Source: Nocardia vulneris (lineage in GTDB: Bacteria > Actinomycetota > Actinomycetes > Mycobacteriales > Mycobacteriaceae). From it: a stretch of DNA of 64,000 nt. The notes under the pieces were generated by a model. It was not told the DNA's origin. It ran no database searches and worked only from the letters and a program-made list of their open reading frames with translations. The translations under genes and the position numbers were made by a program. The DNA lies in the NCBI RefSeq assembly GCF_001613425.1, contig NZ_BDCI01000017.1, positions 496,001 to 560,000 on the forward strand, given 5' to 3'. The stretch's first letter is position 1. Each line of letters begins with the position of its first letter. Below, piece after piece: positions 16,363 through 24,001 of this stretch.

Positions 16363-16860
16363 CTAATTCTGGTCGGCTGTCTCTCGTGGGGTCGACTCGA
16401 TGCCTTCGTTGAGCCGGGCGAGCAGATCGGTCAGGGTGGTCCGGTCCCCGGCAGGCCAATCGGCCAAAATGCCTGCCAGCCAAAGGTTGCGCTGCTGACG
16501 GTTCACCTCGAACACCCGCACCCCCTCGTCGGTGGCCGCGAGCACACAGGCGCGGCCGTCGATCGGGTCGGCCCGGCGCTCGACCAAGCCATGTGCCACA
16601 AGCGATCTGCTCTGTCTACTGATGGTGGAGATCTCTGCGTGCAACAGTTCGGCGAGCTTACCGGTGCGCTGCGGCCCCTCGTGCACGAGGCAGAACAGCA
16701 CCGAGTAGGCCAGGCGCTCGATCCCGTCCGGACCGGGTTGGGCCATCCGCGCTTTGGCACGGGTGATCGCTCGCATGAACCGAACCAGTTCGACGCCGAC
16801 CTGATCGGCGATCTCGAGTTCGGCCGCGGTGACACGGTGGTGTCCGTCGGCAGCGGGCAT
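16363..16860 (-). CDS. MarR-family transcriptional regulator
   Basis: A 165-residue winged-helix repressor: 'TGKLAELLHAEISTISRQSRSLVAHGLVERRADPIDGRA' pattern (helix-turn-helix plus wing with the DxRA block). ATG 16860 is chosen because AAGGTGA precedes it at good spacing; the frame also has a GTG at 16869. It is the first gene of a MarR-MFS-YceI operon and is preceded by a perfect 12-bp palindrome that is the likely operator. The usual logic is derepression of the exporter when a toxic ligand binds MarR. Confidence 0.9.
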   Translation of the reverse strand: MPAADGHHRVTAAELEIADQVGVELVRFMRAITRAKARMAQPGPDGIERLAYSVLFCLVHEGPQRTGKLAELLHAEISTISRQSRSLVAHGLVERRADPIDGRACVLAATDEGVRVFEVNRQQRNLWLAGILADWPAGDRTTLTDLLARLNEGIESTPRETADQN

Positions 16861-16897
16861 GGGCTTCACCTTTGATCCCAGCAGACTTACTTGACTG

Positions 16898-16918
16898 TTG
16901 CAACTAGTTGCTATTGCA
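16898..16918. promoter_or_regulatory. MarR operator
   Basis: GCAACTAGTTGC (16900-16911) is a perfect 12-bp palindrome, flanked by ttgcaa-type half sites (16898-16903 and 16914-16919). This is a typical MarR-family operator shape, 40 bp upstream of the marR ATG. Read on the minus strand the outer half site TTGCAA could also be a -35 element. Confidence 0.7.
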
Positions 16919-17116
16919 AACTATACAGCTGGACGGCAACCGGTTTTCGGCGGGGGGACACCCCGTGCTGGCCGTAGTGCAAAGCCGACCGCGCCGGGAC
17001 GGTAACGTTGACGCGTTGCGCGGTACAGGGCCGAAAGGCGTGCCGCCGACGCTGGGCTACTCCGCGTTCGTCGTTCGCGACAACCGTGCAGTAAACGCGG
17101 ATTTGGAAGGAGACCG

Positions 17117-18412
17117 GTGTCGATGCTCTCGGGGCAGAGCGGGCAGATAGGCCTTCTCGGCAGTAGCGACGGCAAGGACCGCGATGCGACTCCTGTTTCA
17201 CAGCGCCTCCCGCACCGTGGTGTCTGGAACTGGCCGGAACTGTCGGTATTGCTGATCGAGGACGATCAAGCCGACGCACTGCTGGTCGAAGAGCTGATCG
17301 CGGATGGCGCACCGGGACTTCCGGTGCGCTGGGTGCGCTCGGCCGCCGAGGCGCGCACGCAATTGGCCGCCGAACTCCCCGACTGCGTGCTGCTCGACCT
17401 GCACCTGCCGGACGCGCAGGGGCTCGAAGCGCTGGCCGCGGTGCGCGAGTACACCGACCAGGTCGCCGTGATCGTGCTCACCGGACTCGACCAGGAGCAG
17501 ATCGGCCTGGCCGCGGTCGCCGCGGGTGCCCAGGACTATCTGGTCAAAGGCCGGGTCGAACCCGAATTGTTCAGCCGGGCAGTGCGTTACGCGATCCAGC
17601 GCAAGCAAGCCGAACGGCAGGCGGCCGCGCTGCGCACCAGTCAGATGCGGGCACAGGAGAATTCGCGCCTCGAACGCGGACTGCTGCCGACTCCGCTGCT
17701 GCGCGGCGACCGCGTGGTCGACGTCGTGGCGCGCTATCGGCCGGGCCGGGCCAACGCGCTGCTGGGCGGCGATTTCTACGACGTGGTGCAGCAGAGCGAC
17801 GGCACCGTGCACGCCCTGATCGGCGACGTCGCGGGCCACGGTCCCGACGAGGCGGCGACCGGGGTGGCGTTGCGGCTGGCCTGGCGCACGCTGGTGCTCA
17901 GCGACGTCTCCGGGGTCCGGCAGCTGCAACTGCTGGAGGAACTGCTGCTGGCCGAACGCACCGGCAACCACACCTTCGCGACCCTGACCAGCCTGATCCT
18001 GCGCCCGTCCGACCGCAGGGTGCTGATCACCCGGGCCGGACATCCCGGGATGCTGCTGCGAGCCGACACCCGCGTCGACTGGGTCGAGGTGCCCGGCGGC
18101 CCCGCGCTCGGCTTCTTTCCCGGACGCGCCGATTGGCGCACCCACGAACTCACCCTCCCGCTCGGCTGTGGTCTGATGCTGTTCACCGACGGCCTGTTCG
18201 AGGGCTACAACGGCGCGGGCTCGGATCGCCTCGGCGAGGAGGGCCTGCTCGCATTGGCGCGCACGGTGACCGCCCCGGAACCGGATGTGTTCGTCGACGA
18301 GTTGATCGGCCGCGCCGAGGCACTGGCGGAGGCGCACGGCGGCCTCGAAGACGACGTGGCGGTCATGTATCTGCAATGGAATCACCGAGACACGAACCAG
18401 GACAATCGATGA
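17117..18412 (+). CDS. Response regulator with PP2C/SpoIIE-type serine phosphatase output
   Basis: A 431-residue protein: an N-terminal extension, a receiver domain (about residues 45-160; 'LLIEDDQADALLVEELIADG', phospho-acceptor Asp94 in 'VLLDLHLPD', Lys in 'YLVKGRV'), a short coiled linker, and an RsbU/SpoIIE-type phosphatase (about 200-425; 'LGGDFYDVV', 'GDVAGHGPDEA', 'FTDGLFEG', 'DDVAVM' carry the metal-binding acids). Such enzymes dephosphorylate a STAS anti-anti-sigma factor. GTG 17117 follows GGAAGGAG by 4 bp; ATG 17123 is the alternative. Its stop overlaps the kinase start (ATGA). The STAS protein encoded at 20515-20862 is the likely substrate. Confidence 0.9.
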   Translation: MSMLSGQSGQIGLLGSSDGKDRDATPVSQRLPHRGVWNWPELSVLLIEDDQADALLVEELIADGAPGLPVRWVRSAAEARTQLAAELPDCVLLDLHLPDAQGLEALAAVREYTDQVAVIVLTGLDQEQIGLAAVAAGAQDYLVKGRVEPELFSRAVRYAIQRKQAERQAAALRTSQMRAQENSRLERGLLPTPLLRGDRVVDVVARYRPGRANALLGGDFYDVVQQSDGTVHALIGDVAGHGPDEAATGVALRLAWRTLVLSDVSGVRQLQLLEELLLAERTGNHTFATLTSLILRPSDRRVLITRAGHPGMLLRADTRVDWVEVPGGPALGFFPGRADWRTHELTLPLGCGLMLFTDGLFEGYNGAGSDRLGEEGLLALARTVTAPEPDVFVDELIGRAEALAEAHGGLEDDVAVMYLQWNHRDTNQDNR

Positions 18413-20001
18413 CGACAACCGCTCGATCACTGGCCGGGCGACTGACGGTGCAGGGTTGGTTCCTCGTGGTGCTGGCGCTGATGGTGCTGCTGGTCCTCAT
18501 CGGCACCGGGGTCGGCGCCGTCCAGCTCTCGAAGACCAACCACTACTCCGATCGCCTGGTCGATCGGCTACAGCCCGCCGCGGCGGAGACCTATCGGCTG
18601 CAGGGGGCGCTGCTGAACCAGGAGACCGGCATCCGCGGCTATGCCATCGGCGCCGATCCGCAGTTCCTCACACCGTATTTCGACGGTAAGCAGGAGGAGG
18701 CGAAGGCCGCGGCGCGCATTCGCGAACTGCTCGCCGATCGCCCGCAGCTGCTGGCCGACCTCGATGCGGTGGAACAGGCCGCCGACGAATGGCGCACCGA
18801 CTACGCCGAGCCGTTGATCACCGGCGTCGCGGCCCGAGGATCCACCGCGGTCGGCGAGGTCCCGGTGCAGCGCGGCAAGAAGGCGTTCGACGATCTGCGC
18901 CAGCGCTTCGCCACCCAGTCCGGCGACCTCGTCACCGAAATCGACCGCAACGACGACGAATTGGCGACGGCCCGGCACGTACGCGACACCGTGCTCGGCG
19001 GCATGGTGGCCGCCTTCCTGGTGGCCGCGGTGGTACTGACCATCCTGGTGCGCCGGCTCGTGGCCAAGCCGCTGGACGAACTGGAAGCCGCCTCGCAGCG
19101 GGTGGCCGACGGCGATTTCGACCATCACATCAGCGCGCACGGTCCGGCCGACCTGACCACCGTCGCGGCGGCGGTGGAGGCCATGCGCCGCCGTGTCGTC
19201 GCGGAACTGGAATCCTCGCGCGACCAGGAGGCCGTACTCGAACGGCAGGCCGCCGAACTCGACGCGCAGACCGCCGAACTACGCCGCTCGAACGCGGAAC
19301 TGGAGCAGTTCGCCTACGTCGCGTCGCACGATCTACAGGAACCGCTGCGCAAGGTCGCCGCGTTCTGTCAGCTGCTGGAGAAGCGCTACGGCGACCAACT
19401 CGACGAGCGCGCAGGACAATACATCGCCTACGCGGTGGACGGCGCGAAGCGGATGCAGGTGCTGATCAACGATCTGCTCACCTTCTCCCGGGTGGGCCGG
19501 GTGATCGACAGCAATGTGCAGATCGATCTCGATCAGACGATGGACAAGGCGCTGGCCAACCTGTCGTCCGCCGCCGAGGACACCGACCTGAAGCTGGAAC
19601 GCCCCGCCGAACTGCCCAAGATCACCGGCGACCCGACGCTGCTGACCATGCTGTGGCAGAACCTGATCGGCAACGCGATCAAGTTCCGCGACGTCGAGCG
19701 CGCACCCGTGGTGCGGATCGGCTGCGAGCCGGACGAGGACGCAGGTGGCTGGCGATTCTCGGTGTCCGACAACGGAATCGGCATCGCGCCCGAGTTCGCG
19801 GAGAAAGTTTTCGTGATCTTCCAGCGGTTGCACAGCCGGGAGGAGTACACCGGCACCGGGATCGGGCTCGCCCTGTGCAAGAAGATCGTCGAACACCACG
19901 GCGGCAAGATCTGGCTCGACACCGAATACACCGGCGGCACCCGCTTCGTCTTCACCCTCAGCGCCCCCACGGCACCCACCCCGCAAGGAGATCCGTCTTG
20001 A
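18409..20001 (+). CDS. CHASE3/HAMP sensor histidine kinase
   Basis: A 530-residue membrane kinase. TM1 is at about residues 18-40, then an extracytoplasmic CHASE3-like domain ('LLNQETGIRGYAIGADPQFL'), TM2 at about 197-218, HAMP ('LVAKPLDELEAASQRVADGDFD'), a coiled coil ('EQAELDAQTAELRRSNAELEQ' region), the dimerisation helix with His307 in 'ASHDLQEPLRKV', and an ATPase domain with 'NLIGNAIKF', 'DNGIGIAPEF' and 'GTGIGLAL'. The H-box is of the type found in phytochrome-like kinases. ATG 18409 overlaps the previous stop. It probably phosphorylates the receivers of its two neighbours; the stimulus is unknown. Confidence 0.92.
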   Translation: MTTTARSLAGRLTVQGWFLVVLALMVLLVLIGTGVGAVQLSKTNHYSDRLVDRLQPAAAETYRLQGALLNQETGIRGYAIGADPQFLTPYFDGKQEEAKAAARIRELLADRPQLLADLDAVEQAADEWRTDYAEPLITGVAARGSTAVGEVPVQRGKKAFDDLRQRFATQSGDLVTEIDRNDDELATARHVRDTVLGGMVAAFLVAAVVLTILVRRLVAKPLDELEAASQRVADGDFDHHISAHGPADLTTVAAAVEAMRRRVVAELESSRDQEAVLERQAAELDAQTAELRRSNAELEQFAYVASHDLQEPLRKVAAFCQLLEKRYGDQLDERAGQYIAYAVDGAKRMQVLINDLLTFSRVGRVIDSNVQIDLDQTMDKALANLSSAAEDTDLKLERPAELPKITGDPTLLTMLWQNLIGNAIKFRDVERAPVVRIGCEPDEDAGGWRFSVSDNGIGIAPEFAEKVFVIFQRLHSREEYTGTGIGLALCKKIVEHHGGKIWLDTEYTGGTRFVFTLSAPTAPTPQGDPS

Positions 20002-20441
20002 CCGACCCAGGCCAGCCCATCGACATCCTGCTCATCGAGGATGATCCCGGCGACGAATTGATGACCAGGGAGGCGTTCGAGGACAACAAGATCGGCAACA
20101 CCCTGCACGTCGCCCACGACGGGCAAGAAGCGCTCGACTTCCTCTACCGGCAGGGCGAGCACGCGGACGCGCCACTGCCGGACCTGATCCTGCTCGACCT
20201 GAATCTGCCCAAATACGATGGCCGCCAAGTGCTCGAGCGGATCAAGGCGGATCCGGACCTCGCGCACATCCCGGTGGTAGTACTGACCACCTCCGCGGCC
20301 GAGGAAGACATTCTGCGCAGCTACAAGCTGCACGCCAACGCCTACGTGACCAAACCGGTCGATCTCGACCAGTTCGTGGCCGCGATCAAACACATCGACG
20401 ATTTCTTCGTCCAGGTGGTCCGGCTGCCCCGGCAGTCCTGA
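19998..20441 (+). CDS. Single-domain response regulator (Rcp1-like)
   Basis: A 147-residue stand-alone receiver: acidic pocket 'LLIEDDPGDELMTREAF', phospho-acceptor Asp67 in 'ILLDLNLPKYDG', Thr in 'VVLTTSA', Lys in 'YVTKPVD'. It has no output domain, like the receivers paired with phytochrome-type kinases. The start is TTG 19998, which overlaps the kinase stop (TTGA) and sits 7 bp after a strong AAGGAG site at 19985-19990; no other in-frame start fits. It may serve as a phosphate sink or messenger for the kinase. A strong terminator follows. Confidence 0.9.
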   Translation: MTDPGQPIDILLIEDDPGDELMTREAFEDNKIGNTLHVAHDGQEALDFLYRQGEHADAPLPDLILLDLNLPKYDGRQVLERIKADPDLAHIPVVVLTTSAAEEDILRSYKLHANAYVTKPVDLDQFVAAIKHIDDFFVQVVRLPRQS

Positions 20442-20455
20442 GGCCGAACTCGAAG

Positions 20456-20481
20456 TCGCGCCGACCGGGCGGTCGGCGCGA
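20456..20481. terminator. Bidirectional hairpin terminator
   Basis: A perfect 12-bp stem (tcgcgccgaccg / cggtcggcgcga) with a 2-base loop, lying between the convergent receiver and STAS genes. There is no U-tract, which is usual for actinobacterial terminators. Confidence 0.75.
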
Positions 20482-20514
20482 CTCGAGCAGTATCGATGTT
20501 TCCGGTTGCCTCGG

Positions 20515-20862
20515 CTAGGCGGCCAAGGCGTCGTCGACGGTGTTGAACACGCTGAGCAGCTTGTCCAGGCCGGTGACCTCGATCGGGCGGCGCACCGGCG
20601 GCGAGGCCACCACCCGCAGCTTGCCCTGCGGCACCGACTCCGCGGCCACCAGCAGCACGCTCAGCCCGGCGGAGCCGAAGAACTCCACCTGGGACAGATC
20701 GATCACGAGCGCCGCCGGCTGTCCCTGCAGCGCTTCCTCCACCACGGCCTGAAATCTCGGCGCCGAGGCCATATCGATCTCACCGGTGATGGACAGCACC
20801 CTGGTCGAATCCACCGACCGCGCTACCGCTTCCAGTTCCCTGGCTTTACCGTCCGCACTCAT
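20515..20862 (-). CDS. STAS-domain anti-anti-sigma factor
   Basis: A 115-residue STAS protein. 'LSITGEIDMASAPRF' (residues 23-37), 'ALVIDLSQVEFFGSAGLSVLL' region (51-71) and 'GLDKLLSVFNTVDDALAA' at the end are typical. Ser64 of 'GSAGL' aligns with the phosphorylated Ser of SpoIIAA/RsbV proteins. When unphosphorylated it should bind an anti-sigma kinase and free a sigma factor. No such kinase or sigma-B-type factor is present in the window. It is convergent with the phosphatase/kinase/receiver operon and is the natural substrate of the RsbU-type phosphatase. The 228 bp upstream should hold its promoter, but I see no clear consensus there. Confidence 0.9.
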   Translation of the reverse strand: MSADGKARELEAVARSVDSTRVLSITGEIDMASAPRFQAVVEEALQGQPAALVIDLSQVEFFGSAGLSVLLVAAESVPQGKLRVVASPPVRRPIEVTGLDKLLSVFNTVDDALAA

Positions 20863-21090
20863 CGGGCACCTGCGCGCATGCGAGAACCGCCGAGCACTGT
20901 TTCCACCCGGCTCGAATCCGAGCTCGCTACACCAAACCGGTTGCCTGGCATCGCCACTTCGCTACCTCCGACGCGTCGACCCTCCGCCCGCCGAGCACGG
21001 TGCGGAGATGATCCATCGGGTAAAACTACCGTAGGACGGACCCGATCGCCGCGCCCGGCTCGAATGCGGCCGGACAGCCGGGGCAATCGA

Positions 21091-21666
21091 TCAGCGCACG
21101 CGGGCGGGACGGCGATCCTCGGCGAAGTCGATCTCCAATGTCACGGGGATGATCTCCACTTCGAGCGCCTCGCGCAGCCGGGTGACGGCGTGCCCGAGAA
21201 TTCGGCGACGCAGTTCGGCGATGTCGGCGCTGGGCTCCGCGGTCACCACCAGATGCAGCTCAGGCGCGGTGCGGTCACCGGAGAGCCAGGCCGAGGCGGC
21301 GCGCACGCCCTCGTAGCTCTCGACATCGGTGGCCACCGGTGCGGCCGCGACGGAGGATTCGAGCACGGTGGTGCCGGGCCACTCGCTGCCGCCGGTGCGC
21401 CAGGTGACCGACTTGGGCATCCGGAACACCTGTGCCAGCAACCAGCGCAGGCACAGCAATCCGATCAGCACGGCGGCCGCGACCGCGGCCCACAGCACCC
21501 AGGTCGGCGGGGCCGCGGTGCCGGGCACCAGGGTGTCGTCCGAGCGAACCCAGCGCAACCGGCCGAAGTGTGCGGCCACCGCGAGCCCGCCCGCCGCCAG
21601 CAACAACACCCCGACCAGCCCGAGCACGCTGCGGTTCAGCGTGGCGGGACGATTGATCCGGCTCAT
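21091..21666 (-). CDS. amaP: AmaP-like membrane anchor of the Asp23 envelope-stress system
   Basis: A 191-residue protein: short cytoplasmic start, TM1 at about 13-35 ('SVLGLVGVLLLAAGGLAVAA'), TM2 at about 55-80 ('VLWAAVAAAVLIGLLCLRWL'), then a cytoplasmic Asp23-like domain ('LHLVVTAEPSADIAELRRR', 'VEIIPVTLEIDF'). This is the AmaP architecture; in Staphylococcus AmaP tethers Asp23 to the membrane. It is the last gene of the operon, with a 4-bp overlap with the DUF6286-like gene upstream. Its partners are presumably the several Asp23 proteins encoded by the same operon. Confidence 0.82.
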   Translation of the reverse strand: MSRINRPATLNRSVLGLVGVLLLAAGGLAVAAHFGRLRWVRSDDTLVPGTAAPPTWVLWAAVAAAVLIGLLCLRWLLAQVFRMPKSVTWRTGGSEWPGTTVLESSVAAAPVATDVESYEGVRAASAWLSGDRTAPELHLVVTAEPSADIAELRRRILGHAVTRLREALEVEIIPVTLEIDFAEDRRPARVR

Positions 21667-22202
21667 CGGGCCGCTCCTGTCTTCGGTCCCCGTACCTTGG
21701 CCCGCACCCGGCGCACCGGTTGCGGCCCGATCTCCTGCACCCGGCGGGTGAGCGTGGCGCAGATCGCTGCGGGCAGCGCGTCGGTGCCGGTCCGATCGGT
21801 TCGCGCGGACACCTGTACGCCCTTGCGCCGCAACCGGATCCGCGCCGAGTCGACGCCGTCCACGGCGCCCGCGGCACTGCGCAGCGCGGTGCGCAGGCCG
21901 CCGCGGGTCACGCCCGCGCTGAGTCCGTCCTCGTCGGCGAGCGGCAGGACCGCGGGCCGCCCCGGCCACAACGCCAAGCCGAGCAGCACGAAGCCGAGCA
22001 CCGCCGCCGCGGCGCCGGCGACGAGCACCGGCAGTTCGTTCCAGGTCAGGCCGTGCAGATCGGTCGCGACCGTATCGTAGGAAACGAATTCCCTTGCGCC
22101 GACCAGCCGTTGGATCAGCGAGACCGCCACGGCCGCGCACCCGGCGATCAGCACCACCGCGACCACGATGGCCGGTCCCACCCGACGAGGCCTGCGTATC
22201 AC
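21663..22202 (-). CDS. Two-TM membrane protein (DUF6286-like) of the Asp23 operon
   Basis: A 179-residue protein with TM1 at about 9-31 ('VGPAIVVAVVLIAGCAAVAV') and TM2 at about 56-80 ('LPVLVAGAAAAVLGFVLLGL'), then a basic C-terminal domain of about 95 residues ('LRTALRSAAGAVDGVDSARI') with an Asp23-like alpha/beta pattern. The GTG start at 22202 follows GGAAGGAGG. It overlaps both neighbours by 4 bp. Assignment to DUF6286 is from memory of similar operons. It is likely a second anchor or scaffold for Asp23 proteins. Confidence 0.7.
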   Translation of the reverse strand: MIRRPRRVGPAIVVAVVLIAGCAAVAVSLIQRLVGAREFVSYDTVATDLHGLTWNELPVLVAGAAAAVLGFVLLGLALWPGRPAVLPLADEDGLSAGVTRGGLRTALRSAAGAVDGVDSARIRLRRKGVQVSARTDRTGTDALPAAICATLTRRVQEIGPQPVRRVRAKVRGPKTGAAR

Positions 22203-22531
22203 CGAACCCTCCTTCCCGCACCGGTTTCGGTGGTCAGCTCGGCCACCTCGATATCGATCGCGGAGACCGCGAGCCCGGTCAACTCGCGGGTCCGGCGGGC
22301 CAGATGGCCGCGACAGGCCTCGGTCACCTTGCCCACCGGCGACGGATAGGCGATCGGCAGCCGCACATCGAGCGCGGTCCGATCCGCGAACACCTCCGCC
22401 TCGACCCGCACGTCCTGCCCTACCCCGGCCACCTCACGGGCGGCCTGCGCGACGATCCGGCGCACCGCGCGGGGCGCGACGGTGGTGCGGCCGGGCAACT
22501 CCACCTCCGCCGCACCGACCGCGAGGGTCAT
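22199..22531 (-). CDS. Asp23/Gls24 family protein
   Basis: A 110-residue soluble protein with the Asp23 pattern: 'TTVAPRAVRRIVAQAAREVAGV' helix, 'ALDVRLPIAYPSPVGKVTEAC' and the closing 'LTGLAVSAIDIEVAEL' strand. It is compact, with no extension. Both ends overlap neighbours by 4 bp, so its synthesis is coupled to the small DUF2273-like protein and the DUF6286-like protein. It is one of several Asp23 paralogues in the operon. Confidence 0.85.
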   Translation of the reverse strand: MTLAVGAAEVELPGRTTVAPRAVRRIVAQAAREVAGVGQDVRVEAEVFADRTALDVRLPIAYPSPVGKVTEACRGHLARRTRELTGLAVSAIDIEVAELTTETGAGRRVR

Positions 22532-22716
22532 CGCCTGCCCTTGCGCTGCGCCGACTGCAACAGGCCCGGCAGATCGAGTTCACCGTCGAGCCAGCGGCCG
22601 ATCAGCAGGCCGAGCACGGCGAACAGCAGGACGATGGTGAACGCGCCGAATCCGCCGAAGGCACCCGCGAATCCGAGCGCCAGACCGACCGCGAGGCAGA
22701 TCGCTGTGGCATTCAT
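22528..22716 (-). CDS. Small membrane protein (DUF2273-like)
   Basis: A 62-residue protein with a hydrophobic hairpin: Gly/Ala-rich segment 'ICLAVGLALGFAGAFGGFG' and 'FTIVLLFAVLGLLIGRWLDG', then a basic tail 'SAQRKGRR'. Members of DUF2273 accompany Asp23/AmaP genes in Firmicutes and actinobacteria. It is directly adjacent (0 bp) to the upstream Asp23 gene and overlaps the downstream one by 4 bp. Confidence 0.8.
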   Translation of the reverse strand: MNATAICLAVGLALGFAGAFGGFGAFTIVLLFAVLGLLIGRWLDGELDLPGLLQSAQRKGRR

Positions 22717-23214
22717 CTACTGCACCCGGCTGCTCGGCGCGGGTTCCTCGTCGTCGCCGGGGATGAACACGTCGTTGACGTTGATGTTCACCTCGACCAC
22801 GATCAGGCCGGTCATCTGCTCGATCGCGGTGATCACGTTGCGCCGCACCGCGCGCGCCAATTCCGCGATGGCGACCCCGTATTCGACGACGAGCTCGAGA
22901 TCGACGGCCGCCTGCGTCTCGCCGACCTCCACCGAGACGCCCTGGCCGATACTGGCCGACGCGCCGGGGATCCGGTCGCGGATCGCGCCGAACGCGCGGG
23001 CGGCGCCACCGCCGAGATCGTGTACGCCGCGCACTTCGCGCGCGGCCAGGCCCGCGACCTTCTGCACCACGATATCGGCGATGGTGGTGGTGCCCTGGTC
23101 GCTGGCGAGCTTGCTGTCCTTGTCGGCCGCGGCGGCGGTCCGGCTCGGCTGGTTCTTGGTGTCCGCGGCCGTCTTGTTCTCGGTGTTCTTATCGGTGCTC
23201 GTCGTCGCGGTCAT
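22717..23214 (-). CDS. Asp23/Gls24 family protein with Thr/Lys-rich N-terminal tail
   Basis: A 165-residue Asp23 protein. About 45 residues of polar, probably disordered tail ('TATTSTDKNTENKTAADTKN') precede the fold ('IADIVVQKVAGLAAREVRGV', 'VAIAELARAVRRNVITAIEQ', 'VVEVNINVNDVFIPGDDEE'). This is the best conserved Asp23 copy here. ATG 23214 is preceded by AGGAGGA at 6 bp, the strongest ribosome site of the operon, after a 95-bp gap. It may therefore be the most abundant product or have an internal promoter. Confidence 0.9.
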   Translation of the reverse strand: MTATTSTDKNTENKTAADTKNQPSRTAAAADKDSKLASDQGTTTIADIVVQKVAGLAAREVRGVHDLGGGAARAFGAIRDRIPGASASIGQGVSVEVGETQAAVDLELVVEYGVAIAELARAVRRNVITAIEQMTGLIVVEVNINVNDVFIPGDDEEPAPSSRVQ

Positions 23215-23309
23215 GCCAATTCCTCCTGATTTCCCTTGGGGTACAGCGGATTCGCTTGCTATGGATGGACACCTGCGCGGTCCGATCGTCACGGGTGCGC
23301 TGCTGTGAG

Positions 23310-23630
23310 CTAGGTAACTCTCCCTTCTCCGCCGAAGGCCACGGCGTCGAGATCGGTGACCACCAGCCGCAATCGGGCCTCCGACCACGGCGTCTCGGCC
23401 AACGCCGCACGCACGGCCTCGGTCGCCTTGTCCAGCAGCGGCGTCAGCGGTAGCTCGGCCGCGGTGACCCGGATCTCGACCCGGGTCTGGGTCAGGTCCA
23501 CCGCGAATCCCCTTGCGTCCCATGGCCACCAGGCGGGCGGCTCGGTGCCGAGGGTGGTCGCGGGGCGCAGGCCGTCGATGGTGTCCAGCGCGGCGAGAAT
23601 CGCCGCGATGACGTCGCCGGAAGAATTCAC
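23310..23630 (-). CDS. Small Asp23-related protein
   Basis: A 106-residue protein. The second half ('TRVEIRVTAAELPLTPLLDK', 'AVRAALAETPW', 'LRLVVTDLDAV') has the strand-helix-strand pattern of Asp23 domains, but the usual first helix is replaced by 'GDVIAAILAALDTIDGL' and a Trp/Pro-rich loop. The GTG start at 23630 overlaps the stop of the upstream Asp23 gene by 4 bp, which fixes the start. The function is unknown beyond membership of the operon. Confidence 0.7.
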   Translation of the reverse strand: MNSSGDVIAAILAALDTIDGLRPATTLGTEPPAWWPWDARGFAVDLTQTRVEIRVTAAELPLTPLLDKATEAVRAALAETPWSEARLRLVVTDLDAVAFGGEGRVT

Positions 23631-24001
23631 TGCCGCTCCGGTTCGATATCGAGAATGGACACCGACACCTCGTCGACCGCCTGACCGGTCTGCTCGAACA
23701 CCACCCGCGAAACCTCCTGTTGCACTGCCTGACCGATCACCGCCGCGGCGCGTTCGGCCGAAATCACCAGATCCACTTGCACACTCAGCGCGCCCGACGC
23801 GCTCCGGCGCACCCGCACGCCCTCCGACGGGGCGGGATCGGCACTGGTGAGCCGCTGTTTGCTCACCCGGAGCAGGGACGAGACCAGGCCGCGCACACCG
23901 GGTTCCAGCCGGATCACACCCGGCGTCGCGCGGGCCGCATGCGCGGCCACCGCGGCGATGACCGGTGTCTCGATCACCACCTCGGAAACTACGTCGGTCA
24001 T
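23627..24001 (-). CDS. Asp23/Gls24 family protein
   Basis: A 124-residue protein with the Asp23 pattern: 'AAVAAHAARATPGVIRLEPG', a positively charged loop 'RVSKQRLTSADPAPSEGVRV', then 'LSVQVDLVISAERAAAVIGQ' and the closing 'VDEVSVSILDIEPE'. ATG 24001 overlaps the upstream gene by 4 bp, and its own stop overlaps the next. No membrane segment; presumably recruited by AmaP-like anchors. Confidence 0.85.
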   Translation of the reverse strand: MTDVVSEVVIETPVIAAVAAHAARATPGVIRLEPGVRGLVSSLLRVSKQRLTSADPAPSEGVRVRRSASGALSVQVDLVISAERAAAVIGQAVQQEVSRVVFEQTGQAVDEVSVSILDIEPERQ

